A stretch of 64,000 nt of DNA. It comes from Pseudoruegeria sp039972875. GTDB lineage: Bacteria > Pseudomonadota > Alphaproteobacteria > Rhodobacterales > Rhodobacteraceae. Made by a program: the position numbers and the translations under genes. Positions 44,810-53,513 of this stretch are shown one piece after another. Where the stretch lies: positions 1-64,000 of the forward strand of contig JBDWMA010000011.1 in NCBI GenBank assembly GCA_039972875.1. Reading direction: 5' to 3'. Below the pieces are notes generated by a model, which worked only from the letters and a program-made list of their open reading frames with translations, was not told the DNA's origin and did no database searches. Positions within the stretch are counted from its first letter, which is position 1. Every line of letters begins with the position of its first letter.

Positions 44810-45111
44810 AACATCTTATTGCCGTTTTTGTGATGGTCGTTTTGGCGTCCTGCAGCAATCCCCGGCCCAGTGTCGGGGTAAGCGGTGACGGAAACGGTGA
44901 TGTGGATGTGAATGCGGCAGTGAGCTCGGATGTGGGTGAAAACTCCAGCGTGCACGTTGGTACCGGGGGCGCTGGGGTAAGCACGGGATCTGGGAACACA
45001 AACGTTTATGTTGGTACCGGCGGGGCGGGTGTTTCAGTTAGCAACGGTCCGCTAAGTGTCGGCGTCGGCACTGGCGGTCCGCGTTGGGGTATAGGATGGG
45101 GCTGGTGGTAA
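44806..45111 (+). CDS. Glycine-rich small lipoprotein with internal repeats
   Basis: 101 residues, translation-coupled to argH. Signal MKHLIAVFVMVVLASCSNPR with lipobox LASC (Cys 16). The mature part is built from repeats: VHVGTGGAGVSTGSG, VYVGTGGAGVSVSNG, VGVGTGGPRWGIGWG. It ends WGWW. Such Gly/Val repeats suggest an elongated or surface-exposed chain. Similar short lipoproteins follow argH in related genomes as I recall. No function known. Confidence 0.7.
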   Translation: MKHLIAVFVMVVLASCSNPRPSVGVSGDGNGDVDVNAAVSSDVGENSSVHVGTGGAGVSTGSGNTNVYVGTGGAGVSVSNGPLSVGVGTGGPRWGIGWGWW

Positions 45112-45113
45112 AG

Positions 45114-45266
45114 ATGCGCTTTGCAATATTGGTTTTGACAGGGCTTGTTTTAGCAGGCTGCGGCGTGAATGGGGCACCTGTGCGACCCACGGTAGGCTCT
45201 GACACTAGCGCCCCAAACCTCACGATATCCGGCGAAATTAATGTAGGCGTCGTCATCGACGATTAG
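45114..45266 (+). CDS. Very small putative lipoprotein
   Basis: 50 residues from ATG 45114 (MRFAILVLTGLVLAGCGVNG), with lipobox LAGC. The mature peptide is about 35 residues and has no further motif. The start follows GGTGGTAAAG two bases after the previous stop. It resembles the LptM-like or argH-lysA lipoproteins of Rhodobacteraceae (LAGCG then a Pro/Thr-rich tail). The role is uncertain. Confidence 0.65.
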   Translation: MRFAILVLTGLVLAGCGVNGAPVRPTVGSDTSAPNLTISGEINVGVVIDD

Positions 45267-45308
45267 TCATAGCGATTGAAACGTTGATGATCACCGAAGG
45301 ATATTTTC

Positions 45309-45623
45309 GTGTCTAAGCTTCGTTATATTTATTTAGGCTTGGCGTTCATCGGTGCCTATCCGATGCTGTTTTTTATTCGATGGTTCGAAGAATTTGGCTA
45401 TTCGCTAACGGGGATGGTGACGGCTTGGCATGCAAATGACGCTAGCAGTGGTCTTGTTTGGGATTTAACCATCTCGGCCATCGCCCTGACGCTCTGGGTA
45501 TTGGCTGAAACGTTTCAGAACAAAACCTATCGCGGCCTATGGGCCATCTTGGCAACATGGTGTATCGGCGTAAGTTGCGGATTGCCGCTTTATCTCTTTT
45601 TACGCTCAAGGGTTGATAACTGA
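45309..45623 (+). CDS. DUF2834 family small membrane protein
   Basis: 104 residues from a GTG codon after GAAGGATATTTTC. Three hydrophobic segments: IYLGLAFIGAYPMLFFIRW, a middle one with VWDLTISAIALTLWVLAET, and WAILATWCIGVSCGLPLYLF. The spacing and DL/W residues fit DUF2834. Stops at the ATG of lysA with overlap TGATGG. Function unknown; the position between argH and lysA is conserved in related genomes in my experience. Confidence 0.75.
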   Translation: MSKLRYIYLGLAFIGAYPMLFFIRWFEEFGYSLTGMVTAWHANDASSGLVWDLTISAIALTLWVLAETFQNKTYRGLWAILATWCIGVSCGLPLYLFLRSRVDN

Positions 45624-46888
45624 TGGATCATTTTCTGTATCGAGATGGTGTTTTACACGCCGAAGACGTCGCCATCACAGATATTGCTGCAGCTGTGGGC
45701 ACGCCATTCTATTTGTATTCAACGGCCACGCTGCAACGTCATTTTAAGCTGTTTGACGATGCGCTCGTCGGAATGGAGCACTTAGTGTGCTTTGCAGTGA
45801 AATCCAATTCGAACCAAGCGGTTCTAAAGGTTCTGGCCGAAGCTGGCGCGGGTATGGATGTGGTTTCTGGCGGTGAATATGCGCGGGCCCTTGCAGCAGG
45901 TGTGCCGGGCGACAAAATTGTTTTTTCCGGAGTTGGTAAAACCGCTTTGGAGATGAAAACCGCATTGATGGGCGGCATCCGCCAGTTCAACATCGAGTCT
46001 GAACCTGAAATGTTGGCGCTGAGTGCTGTAGCAGAAAGCCTTGGCGTTGTTGCGCCGGTGACCATTCGTGTAAATCCAGATGTTGATGCCAAAACCCATG
46101 CTAAAATTTCGACGGGCAAATCTGAAAACAAATTCGGTATTCCAATTGCCCGCGCCAAAGACGTCTACGCTATGGCCGCGTCGCTACCTGGCCTTCAGGT
46201 TATTGGAATCGATGTGCATATCGGCAGTCAGTTGACTGAACTGGAACCGTTTCGGTTGGCCTATGAAAAAGTTGCTGAATTGACCAAAATGCTGCGCGCC
46301 GAGGGACATGATATCAAACGGCTCGATTTGGGGGGGGGGCTTGGTATCCCCTATACTCGCTCCAATGAGGCTCCGCCCTTGCCCATGGAATATGGTGCGA
46401 TGATTAAGGATACTTTAGGTCATCTCGGCTGTGAAATAGAGATCGAACCCGGGCGTTTGATCTCTGGCAATGCAGGGGTGTTGGTATCAGGAGTGATCTA
46501 TGTGAAATCTGGCGAAGGTCGTGATTTCTTGATTTTGGACGCGGCGATGAATGATTTGATCCGCCCTGCCATGTATGAAGCGCATCACGACATTATCCCA
46601 ATCATTGAGGCCACACCGGGCGTTGAGCAGCAGCCTTATGATATCGTTGGTCCCGTTTGTGAATCCGGCGATACATTTACCAAACAACGGATGATGCCGC
46701 CTCTTACCACCGGCGATTTGGTGGCTTTTCGGTCTGCGGGGGCCTATGGGGCCGTTATGGCGAGTGAGTATAATTCGCGGCCATTGATTCCAGAAGTTTT
46801 GGTGAAAGACGATCAATTCGCCGTCATTCGCGAACGACCTACCTATGAACAGATGATCAACCGCGATACCATCCCATCGTGGCTCTAA
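45623..46888 (+). CDS. lysA: Diaminopimelate decarboxylase
   Basis: PLP enzyme making L-lysine from meso-diaminopimelate. It has 421 residues. The PLP lysine is in CFAVKSNSNQAVLKVL (about residue 60). VDVHIGSQLTELEPF, the Gly loop DLGGGLGIPY that holds the PLP phosphate, EIEIEPGRLISGNAGVLV and VGPVCESGDTF (catalytic Cys) are all present. The Gly loop is encoded by a run of ten G (46330-46339), a possible slippage site. It is in an operon after DUF2834. Confidence 0.95.
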   Translation: MDHFLYRDGVLHAEDVAITDIAAAVGTPFYLYSTATLQRHFKLFDDALVGMEHLVCFAVKSNSNQAVLKVLAEAGAGMDVVSGGEYARALAAGVPGDKIVFSGVGKTALEMKTALMGGIRQFNIESEPEMLALSAVAESLGVVAPVTIRVNPDVDAKTHAKISTGKSENKFGIPIARAKDVYAMAASLPGLQVIGIDVHIGSQLTELEPFRLAYEKVAELTKMLRAEGHDIKRLDLGGGLGIPYTRSNEAPPLPMEYGAMIKDTLGHLGCEIEIEPGRLISGNAGVLVSGVIYVKSGEGRDFLILDAAMNDLIRPAMYEAHHDIIPIIEATPGVEQQPYDIVGPVCESGDTFTKQRMMPPLTTGDLVAFRSAGAYGAVMASEYNSRPLIPEVLVKDDQFAVIRERPTYEQMINRDTIPSWL

Positions 46889-46924
46889 GGCGCGGACTCG
46901 CTGCGCCGCTTTGGTACGGGGAGT

Positions 46925-49450
46925 ATGACGATACACAACCGATCCACACAACAGGCGTTGCGCGCTGTGAATTGGCCCTTGCGGTTGACCCGCTGGGGGA
47001 TGCTGGCTGAACGCATTACACGGGCCTTTTGGCCTGTGTGGAGCCTTTTGTTTGTTGCGTTGGGCGCGGTTATGCTGGGCCTTCAGGATGATCTGTCGCT
47101 TGAGGTCGCATGGGTTGCACTGATGGTGTTCGGCCTGAGTGGACTTGCATTTATTTATCGTGGGCTGCACCAATTTCATTGGCCGACGCGAGGCGAAGCG
47201 CAAATGCGACTGGACGCAACGCTTCCGGGGCGACCGATCTCTACCTTGCAAGATTCGCAGGCGATTGGCGCTGGCGATCCCGCGTCAGAGGCTATTTGGG
47301 CGGTTCACCGCGCACGAATGATGGTGCGATTGCAGGATGCCAAGCCGGTTCAGCCAAATCTACGCATGGCGAAACGAGACCCCTACGCATTGCGTTATAT
47401 GGCGCTATTGGTCCTCATGGTGGGGGTGTTATTCGGATCGTTCTTACGCGTCGGCGATCTCCAAGACCTTGCTGTTGACGGTGGTCAAGAGGCACTTGCC
47501 ACTGGGCCTAGTTGGGAAGGGTGGATTGAACCGCCGACCTATATGGGCCTGCCGGGGCTTTATCTGAACGATATCGATCCAGGGGCACTGAACATTCAAC
47601 AGGGCAGTATCTTAACAATACGTCTGTACGGAGAAGTTGGTGCCTTAACGGTTGCTGAAACCGTATCTGGCAATGTGGATGCGATCCAAAGCGCAGCAGA
47701 ACCATCGCAAGAATTTACAGTTACGCAAAGTGGAACACTTTCTATCGATGGGGATGGTGGTGCCGCGTGGCAAATCATGATGATCCCGGACGCTGCACCC
47801 TCGGTGATTCTATCCGCCACAGAAGAGACAACTTTGTCAGGGGATTTGCGCCAGCCCTTTTACACAAGGGACGATTTTGGCGTGGTGCGTGGTCGCGCGG
47901 AATTAGCATTGAATAGCGATTTATTGGACCGACGGCACGGGTTGCAGATTGATCCCGAACTTCGCGAACCCATCGCGCTGGATTTGCCGCTGACAATTTC
48001 AGGTGATCGTGCCGGTTTCGAAGAAACTCTGGTTGAGAATTTTGCAGAACACCCTTGGGCTGGGCTGCCGGTAACGCTGACGTTAACAGTTGAAGATGCC
48101 TTGGGGCAGACCGGTGACAGTGCGGTCAGCACGCTGCTTTTGCCAGGAAAACGCTTTTTTGATCCACTTGCGGCAGCGCTGATCGAACAAAGGCGGGATT
48201 TGCTGTGGAATAAGGACAACGGTGCCAGAGTCGTTCAAGTGCTGAAAGCCATTACATTTGCGCCTGAGGGTCTATTTGATCGAGACACGGATTATCTGAA
48301 GTTGCGGGTCATGATGCGCCGTCTTGAGGCGTCGGTTGAGACCGGGTTAACTGCGACGCACCGTGATCAATATGCACAGGTGCTTTGGGATATCGCGCTT
48401 TTGGTTGAGGACGGCGACCTGTCGGATGCTCTACAGCAATTGCGACGTGCTCAGGATAAGCTTGCGCAGGCCATGCGAGACGGCGCATCGGACGAAGAAA
48501 TCGCCGAACTGATGCAAGAACTGCGCGAGGCCATGCAGGATTATATGCAGCAATTGGCACAGAATCCTCCGGATAGCGATGATCAGCAACAGGCGCAAAA
48601 CCAAGAGCGCCAAGAAATCACCGGCGATCAGCTACAGCAGATGCTGGACCGAATTCAGGAGCTGATGGAACAAGGCCGAATGACCGAGGCAGAAGAACTA
48701 TTGAACCAGCTGCGGGAAATGATGGAGAACATGGAGGTTACCCAAGGCGGGCAGGGGCAGCAAAGCCCAGGCCAAGACGCTATGGAAGGGCTTGCAGATA
48801 CATTACGCGACCAGCAGGGGCTATCTGATGATGCGTTTCGGGATCTTCAGGAACAGTTCAATCCAAATGCTCAATCCGGAAATAGGCCAGGTGGTGAGAG
48901 CGGGCAAGGACAAGGTCAAGAGGGTCAAGACGGCGAAGGACAGGGGCAAACCGGTCAGGGCGAAAGCTCCCTCGCAGGTCGTCAGCAGGCATTGCGCGAT
49001 GAGCTTGGTCGTCAACAGCAAAACCTACCGGGTGCAGGGACGCCTGAAGGCGACGCGGCGCGCGAGTCTTTAGGACGCGCGGGCGAGGCAATGGAAGGTG
49101 CTGAAGAAGCGTTACGACAGGGTGATAACGCAGAGGCGTTGGACCGACAGGCCGATGCCATGGAAGCTTTGCGCGAGGGGATGCGCAATCTTGGAGAGGC
49201 GATGGCTCAGCAACAACAAGAAGGCCAGCAAGGGGAATCTGTTGGCGAAGCCAATCCAAACGGTCGGGATCCGCTTGGCCGGGATTCTGGCACACAGGGC
49301 AACATTGGATCAGATGAAAACCTGTTGCAGGGTGAGGACGTTTACCGTCGCGCTAAGGATTTACTGGACGAGATTCGCCGCAAATCCGGGGAGCGTGACC
49401 GCCCTGCCTTTGAACTGGATTATCTAAAACGCCTGCTTGATCGGTTCTAA
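46925..49450 (+). CDS. TIGR02302 (DUF4175) family membrane protein
   Basis: 841 residues. Two to three N-terminal hydrophobic segments (about 38-55, 60-78 and 156-175) anchor it. A long periplasmic domain begins with EGWIEPPTYMGLPGLYLND. From about residue 490 the chain is low-complexity, rich in Gln, Glu, Met and Gly, with helical heptads (LQQMLDRIQELMEQGRMTEA) and repeats of GQGQ/GEGQ. The C-terminus has LLDEIRRKSGERDRPAFELD, conserved in the family. This architecture is confined to alphaproteobacteria. Function unknown; an envelope role is likely. Follows lysA by 36 bases. Confidence 0.88.
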   Translation: MTIHNRSTQQALRAVNWPLRLTRWGMLAERITRAFWPVWSLLFVALGAVMLGLQDDLSLEVAWVALMVFGLSGLAFIYRGLHQFHWPTRGEAQMRLDATLPGRPISTLQDSQAIGAGDPASEAIWAVHRARMMVRLQDAKPVQPNLRMAKRDPYALRYMALLVLMVGVLFGSFLRVGDLQDLAVDGGQEALATGPSWEGWIEPPTYMGLPGLYLNDIDPGALNIQQGSILTIRLYGEVGALTVAETVSGNVDAIQSAAEPSQEFTVTQSGTLSIDGDGGAAWQIMMIPDAAPSVILSATEETTLSGDLRQPFYTRDDFGVVRGRAELALNSDLLDRRHGLQIDPELREPIALDLPLTISGDRAGFEETLVENFAEHPWAGLPVTLTLTVEDALGQTGDSAVSTLLLPGKRFFDPLAAALIEQRRDLLWNKDNGARVVQVLKAITFAPEGLFDRDTDYLKLRVMMRRLEASVETGLTATHRDQYAQVLWDIALLVEDGDLSDALQQLRRAQDKLAQAMRDGASDEEIAELMQELREAMQDYMQQLAQNPPDSDDQQQAQNQERQEITGDQLQQMLDRIQELMEQGRMTEAEELLNQLREMMENMEVTQGGQGQQSPGQDAMEGLADTLRDQQGLSDDAFRDLQEQFNPNAQSGNRPGGESGQGQGQEGQDGEGQGQTGQGESSLAGRQQALRDELGRQQQNLPGAGTPEGDAARESLGRAGEAMEGAEEALRQGDNAEALDRQADAMEALREGMRNLGEAMAQQQQEGQQGESVGEANPNGRDPLGRDSGTQGNIGSDENLLQGEDVYRRAKDLLDEIRRKSGERDRPAFELDYLKRLLDRF

Positions 49451-49453
49451 TGG

Positions 49454-50395
49454 TTATTCCGCATCGCTCCCCATGCCCGAAACAAGGCCGGCAGCCTTTT
49501 CAACAAGCTGGTTCATACCGATACGCCCTTGATTTATCAGATCAACATATTGGCCTATGATTGCCTCTGATTGGGGCGCCAATTCAACCACTTTGGGTGC
49601 GTTGGTATAAGTCAAGATCAGCAAAGCCATCAGAATGATCATCAAACTAAAGCCAAGTCGAAACCCGCGGCGTTGCGATTTTTCCTGTACTTGCACATCT
49701 TGGGCGGTGGGAGGCTCCCCGTCACGTTCAGATGTGGATTGCAGGGATGAGTTGATCTGATCAATATCTGGCAGAAGGTCACTTCTGGTGGCGTCAACCT
49801 CATCAGGGACATCCGGTTCTATACCGCGTAGACGGGCTGTGCGTTCCTGAACGGGGGTCGCAATTGGTTCGGGTGTTGGTGGCGTTGGTTCTTCTAGGCC
49901 AAGATCGGTTTGTGTCTCGATCCCAGTGGTGCCATCGCGTTGACGCGCTATAGATTCTCGTTCGGCCTCTTCTTTGAGGATGCCTAGAATGCTTTCATCG
50001 AGCACTTTTTGGCGCCGTGTCAGAATGCTCTCACTGGGGGCCGCTGAGGGGTCTTCGAATTCCTCATCGACTGGTTCGTCTTCGTCCTCATAGGCTTCAT
50101 ATTCAACCGGAGCATCGTCCTCAGGTTCGGAAACCCCTTCTTCTTCCAGCTCTTCCGTGTCGAACTCCTCCGGGACCATTGTTGGATCACTTGAGGATTC
50201 TACTGGGTTTGAATCAGGATCGTTGATCTGTTCGGAGAGATGGCCCGGTTCATCTAAACCATCCTCATCCACGACCGATTTGGTCTGAAACCAAGTGTTG
50301 CTGCAATTTGAGCATTGCACATCCCGACCGTTGTCGGGAATGACTGCGTCATCCACTTCGTATTGTGCATCACAATTTGGGCAAATTAGCCGCAT
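49454..50395 (-). CDS. MJ0042-type zinc-ribbon, acidic single-pass protein
   Basis: 313 residues. The N-terminal MRLICPNCDAQYEVDDAVIP with CSNCSNTWFQ forms the MJ0042 zinc finger. The following 200 residues are highly acidic and Pro/Glu-rich (DEDEPVDEEFEDPS), probably disordered. A single hydrophobic segment lies at about 245-263 (LGFSLMIILMALLILTY), and a short C-terminal part follows. It converges on the TIGR02302 gene with three bases between stops, and diverges from ftsE. The role is unknown. The ftsE neighbourhood suggests an envelope or division link. Confidence 0.8.
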   Translation of the reverse strand: MRLICPNCDAQYEVDDAVIPDNGRDVQCSNCSNTWFQTKSVVDEDGLDEPGHLSEQINDPDSNPVESSSDPTMVPEEFDTEELEEEGVSEPEDDAPVEYEAYEDEDEPVDEEFEDPSAAPSESILTRRQKVLDESILGILKEEAERESIARQRDGTTGIETQTDLGLEEPTPPTPEPIATPVQERTARLRGIEPDVPDEVDATRSDLLPDIDQINSSLQSTSERDGEPPTAQDVQVQEKSQRRGFRLGFSLMIILMALLILTYTNAPKVVELAPQSEAIIGQYVDLINQGRIGMNQLVEKAAGLVSGMGSDAE

Positions 50396-50558
50396 CGTGC
50401 CCCCAATCCCCGCCTGGCGGAGTTATTATTCTAATTGGCGTCCATTTCCGCCAATCCTATCAAAGGCCTGCAGATTTTCAAAGGTTTTGCAACACTCTCC
50501 ATTGAATCCTGTTGCAGGGTTCGGCAAAACTGTCGCAGAAATCAAGGAGTGTTCGGGT

Positions 50559-51236
50559 GTGATAGACCTGCAGGGCGTGGCCTACAGCTACAGTGGGCGA
50601 GAGCTCTTTTCGGATGTGACGTTGTCATTGGAGCCGGGATCGTTCCATTTTTTGACGGGTCCCTCGGGGGCGGGGAAAACCACATTCCTAAAACTATGTT
50701 ACATGGAATTGCAGGCCACGTCTGGGCGGGTCAATGTTTTTGGTCGCGATCCACGTGACATGACGCGCGATGATATCGCAAAGAATCGGGCGCGGATTGG
50801 GATCGTCCATCAGGACTGTCAATTTCTTGATCATTTGCCGCTGGTGGAAAATGTGGCACTGCCGTTGACCGTCAGCGGAAAAGACCCAGACAGCGCCACA
50901 GAGGATTTGAAATCCCTGTTGTCTTGGGTCGGATTGAGTGAACAAGCCAACAGACGCCCGCCGGAACTTTCTGGCGGAGAGCGACAACGTGCTGCTCTTG
51001 CACGGGCCGTGATCAATGCACCCGACATTATCCTTGCCGATGAACCCACCGGTAATGTCGACTGGGAAATGAGCCAAAGGCTGCTTTCTTTGCTGGTTGA
51101 ACTAAATAAAATGGGGACAGCCATCATGGTTGCCACCCATGATATGAACCTTATCCGGATGGCAAAGAAACAAGTCAGTACAAGGACATTACGGATTGCG
51201 GATCGTACGTTGGTATCGGCAGGAGCTGATTTATGA
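50559..51236 (+). CDS. ftsE: Cell-division ABC ATPase FtsE
   Basis: 225 residues from GTG 50559, nine bases after AAGGAG; the open frame extends far upstream but is non-homologous there. Walker A GPSGAGKTTFLKLCY, signature LSGGERQRAALARAVINAPD, Walker B IILADEPTGNVD, H-loop VATHD. FtsE acts with FtsX at the septum to activate peptidoglycan hydrolases. It overlaps ftsX by four bases. Confidence 0.92.
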   Translation: MIDLQGVAYSYSGRELFSDVTLSLEPGSFHFLTGPSGAGKTTFLKLCYMELQATSGRVNVFGRDPRDMTRDDIAKNRARIGIVHQDCQFLDHLPLVENVALPLTVSGKDPDSATEDLKSLLSWVGLSEQANRRPPELSGGERQRAALARAVINAPDIILADEPTGNVDWEMSQRLLSLLVELNKMGTAIMVATHDMNLIRMAKKQVSTRTLRIADRTLVSAGADL

Positions 51237-52147
51237 CTGACCGTGTGACCATTGCCTCATTTAAGGGGTTCTTGCTTGGCGATGCGCAAGCTGACCGGGC
51301 GGTTCCCCCCACAGGATTTACAGCCAGCCTAACGGTCTTTGCTGCCGCGGCGATGTCTTTTCTGGCCGTTTTCGCATTGGCTTTGTCCCTGACCACGGAA
51401 CGGATTGCTGAACGTTGGTCAGAGGAGTTGGCCCAGACCGCAACCATTCGGATATCTGCGCCGGACGGGCAGATTGAGGCGCAAACAGAAGCGGCCCTGA
51501 GAGTTCTTCGCACGACCCCCGGTGTTAGTCTTGCGCGTGTCTTAACCAGCGAGGAACAACGAGAGCTTTTGTCGCCTTGGTTTGGGCCAAATTTGCCGAT
51601 CGATTCCCTGCCACTTCCGCAATTGATTGAAATCGAAGAAGGCGGCAACGGTGGTCTTGATGCCGAGGGTCTTCGGCAACGGCTTGCAGCTGAAGTACCG
51701 GGGGCGGTTTTAGATGATCACGCGCAGTGGCGTGCACCTTTGGTGCAGGCGGCGGACCGGATACGTGGGCTTGGTTTGATTTCTCTGGTGCTGATTGCGG
51801 CAACAATGGCTGTGATGATCACTTTGGCCGCCAATGCGGCACTTTCGGCAAATTCAAAAGTTATCGGTGTTATGCGGCTTGTCGGCGCGCGTGATGTGTA
51901 TATCGCCCGTGCTTTTGTCCGGCGTTATACGATTAGAGCATTGATGGGGGCCGTCGTTGGTACGGTTGTCGCGATGTTGGCCGTTGCCTTCTTACCGCAA
52001 GATGCCACACAAGACGGTTTTTTGACTGGCCTTGGATTTGAACGCACAGAGTGGTTGTGGCCCGCTTTGATCCCAGTGTTGGCCGCGTTTGTCGCCTTTT
52101 GGGCCACGCGTACAGCCGCTCTACGTACTTTAAAGGAGATCACGTGA
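51233..52147 (+). CDS. ftsX: Cell-division protein FtsX
   Basis: 304 residues. Cytoplasmic N-terminus, helix 1 (about 30-52, ASLTVFAAAAMSFLAVFALA), a periplasmic domain (about 55-175), then three helices: LISLVLIAATMAVMITLAA, the region after ALMGAVVGTVVAMLAVAFL, and WPALIPVLAAFVAFW. The cytoplasmic loop VIGVMRLVGARDVYIARAFV is the conserved FtsX/MacB coupling motif. Translation-coupled to ftsE and to plsC (ATGA overlaps). Confidence 0.9.
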   Translation: MTDRVTIASFKGFLLGDAQADRAVPPTGFTASLTVFAAAAMSFLAVFALALSLTTERIAERWSEELAQTATIRISAPDGQIEAQTEAALRVLRTTPGVSLARVLTSEEQRELLSPWFGPNLPIDSLPLPQLIEIEEGGNGGLDAEGLRQRLAAEVPGAVLDDHAQWRAPLVQAADRIRGLGLISLVLIAATMAVMITLAANAALSANSKVIGVMRLVGARDVYIARAFVRRYTIRALMGAVVGTVVAMLAVAFLPQDATQDGFLTGLGFERTEWLWPALIPVLAAFVAFWATRTAALRTLKEIT

Positions 52148-52878
52148 TGGCATATGCATGGCGTTGGCTTCGGTCGTTGTTCTTTTCATTTCAGATCTAT
52201 TTGATGATGTTTTTGTTAGCGTTGTTTTTTACGCCGCTGGCCATTTGGAGACAGGAATGGGCCTTTCGCGGAATTCACACTTGGTGTCGTTACGTTCGTT
52301 GGACAGCGGCATGGATGCTCGGTCTAAAGACTGAGGTACGCGGAGAAATCCCGACAGATGAGGTGTTAATCGCCTCTAAGCACCAGAGCTTTCTTGACAT
52401 CATTATGATTGTCAGCGAAACGCCGCGCCCCAAATTCATCATGAAAAAACAACTAAAATGGGCGCCCATCCTTGGCTATTATGGGATGCGCATAGGGTGC
52501 GTTCCAGTGGACCGTGGCAAGCGGGGCAAGGCCATCTCTGATATGGTTGCTCAGGTGAAAAGCGGAAAACAGCAACCCGGGCAGTTGATTATTTATCCGC
52601 AAGGCACCCGCGTCGCGCCGGGTGCGACTTTGCCTTATAAGGTGGGTCCTGCGGTTCTGTACACACAAACAGGACAGCCTTGCGTCCCGGCGGCAACCAA
52701 TGTTGGTGTATTCTGGCCCCGTCACGGTGTTTATCGAAAACCGGGTTTGGCGGTTGTCGAATTTCTGCCACGTATTGAACAAGGGCTCAATAAAGATGAA
52801 TTTATGACCGAGTTAGAACAGGTTGTTGAAACTCATTCTGACCGGCTAATGGCGGAAGCAGGGTTCAAGGGCGGGTAA
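52147..52878 (+). CDS. plsC: 1-acyl-sn-glycerol-3-phosphate acyltransferase
   Basis: 243 residues from ATG 52147. Acylates lysophosphatidate in phospholipid synthesis. N-terminal hydrophobic stretch FFSFQIYLMMFLLALFFTPL. The HX4D catalytic motif is SKHQSFLDI. The substrate motifs PVDRGKRGKAI and IYPQGTRVAPGA follow in the right order (the usual EGTR is QGTR here). Coupled to ftsX. Related PlsC paralogues acylate ornithine lipids or other substrates, so specificity is not certain. Confidence 0.88.
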   Translation: MAYAWRWLRSLFFSFQIYLMMFLLALFFTPLAIWRQEWAFRGIHTWCRYVRWTAAWMLGLKTEVRGEIPTDEVLIASKHQSFLDIIMIVSETPRPKFIMKKQLKWAPILGYYGMRIGCVPVDRGKRGKAISDMVAQVKSGKQQPGQLIIYPQGTRVAPGATLPYKVGPAVLYTQTGQPCVPAATNVGVFWPRHGVYRKPGLAVVEFLPRIEQGLNKDEFMTELEQVVETHSDRLMAEAGFKGG

Positions 52879-52915
52879 TAATGCAAGTGCCCACGTCGGT
52901 TTAAGGTATCGCGCT

Positions 52916-53374
52916 TTAGACTGGCAATGCGGTGGTTTTGCAAACTGTACGTAAGGCAAAGGACGACTGCATTTGTGCCACGCCGGGCAATCGCGCTAGA
53001 TACCGTCTGTGGATTAACGCAAAATCTTCGGTGTCTGCGGCCACAACCTTTAGGAGATAGTCCGCCGTCCCGGCCATAAGGTGGCATTCAAGCACGTCGG
53101 GTACTTTTGCGACCTCTCGCTCAAAGGCATCCAAGACTTCATCCGCCTGACCTGAAAGTGTAATTTCAACAAAAATCGTCGAAGGACATCCCATTTTGCG
53201 AGAGTCCAATAATGCGACGTAATCTTTGATGTAACCTTCTGCCTCAAGCCGCTGTACCCTTCGGTGGCATGCAGAGGCAGACAAATTAATCTTGTCGGCC
53301 AAATCTGCGTTTGAGATTCGCCCGGATTTTTGAAGCACGGATAAGATCCGACGATCTATGCTATCTATTTCCAT
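52916..53374 (-). CDS. Lrp/AsnC-family regulator (AldR-like)
   Basis: 152 residues. HTH: SIDRRILSVLQKSGRISNAD then INLSASACHRRVQRLEAEGY. RAM effector domain: STIFVEITLSGQADEVLDAF, CHLMAGTADYLLKVVA and RRYLARLPGVAQMQSSFALR. Divergent from alanine dehydrogenase, where such regulators usually respond to L-alanine and control ald. The 139-base gap contains TTCGAAGATCCTTCGAG (53377-53393), an inverted repeat that could be its site. Confidence 0.85.
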   Translation of the reverse strand: MEIDSIDRRILSVLQKSGRISNADLADKINLSASACHRRVQRLEAEGYIKDYVALLDSRKMGCPSTIFVEITLSGQADEVLDAFEREVAKVPDVLECHLMAGTADYLLKVVAADTEDFALIHRRYLARLPGVAQMQSSFALRTVCKTTALPV

Positions 53375-53513
53375 TCGTTCGAAGATCCTTCGAGATAAAT
53401 ACTATATATCGATTAATGTTACTATAAAAAGCTTCTACGGCACAAGTTTATCTAAGCCAATTGCAGCAAAGTCGGTGAATACTCCTGTCTATGGATGAAG
53501 GAGAGAGCTTACC

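Noticed and set aside
46487..47251. 254-codon open frame on the minus strand
   Set aside because: Antisense to lysA and the start of the TIGR02302 gene. It is rich in Arg/His/Pro, as expected from a shadow frame.
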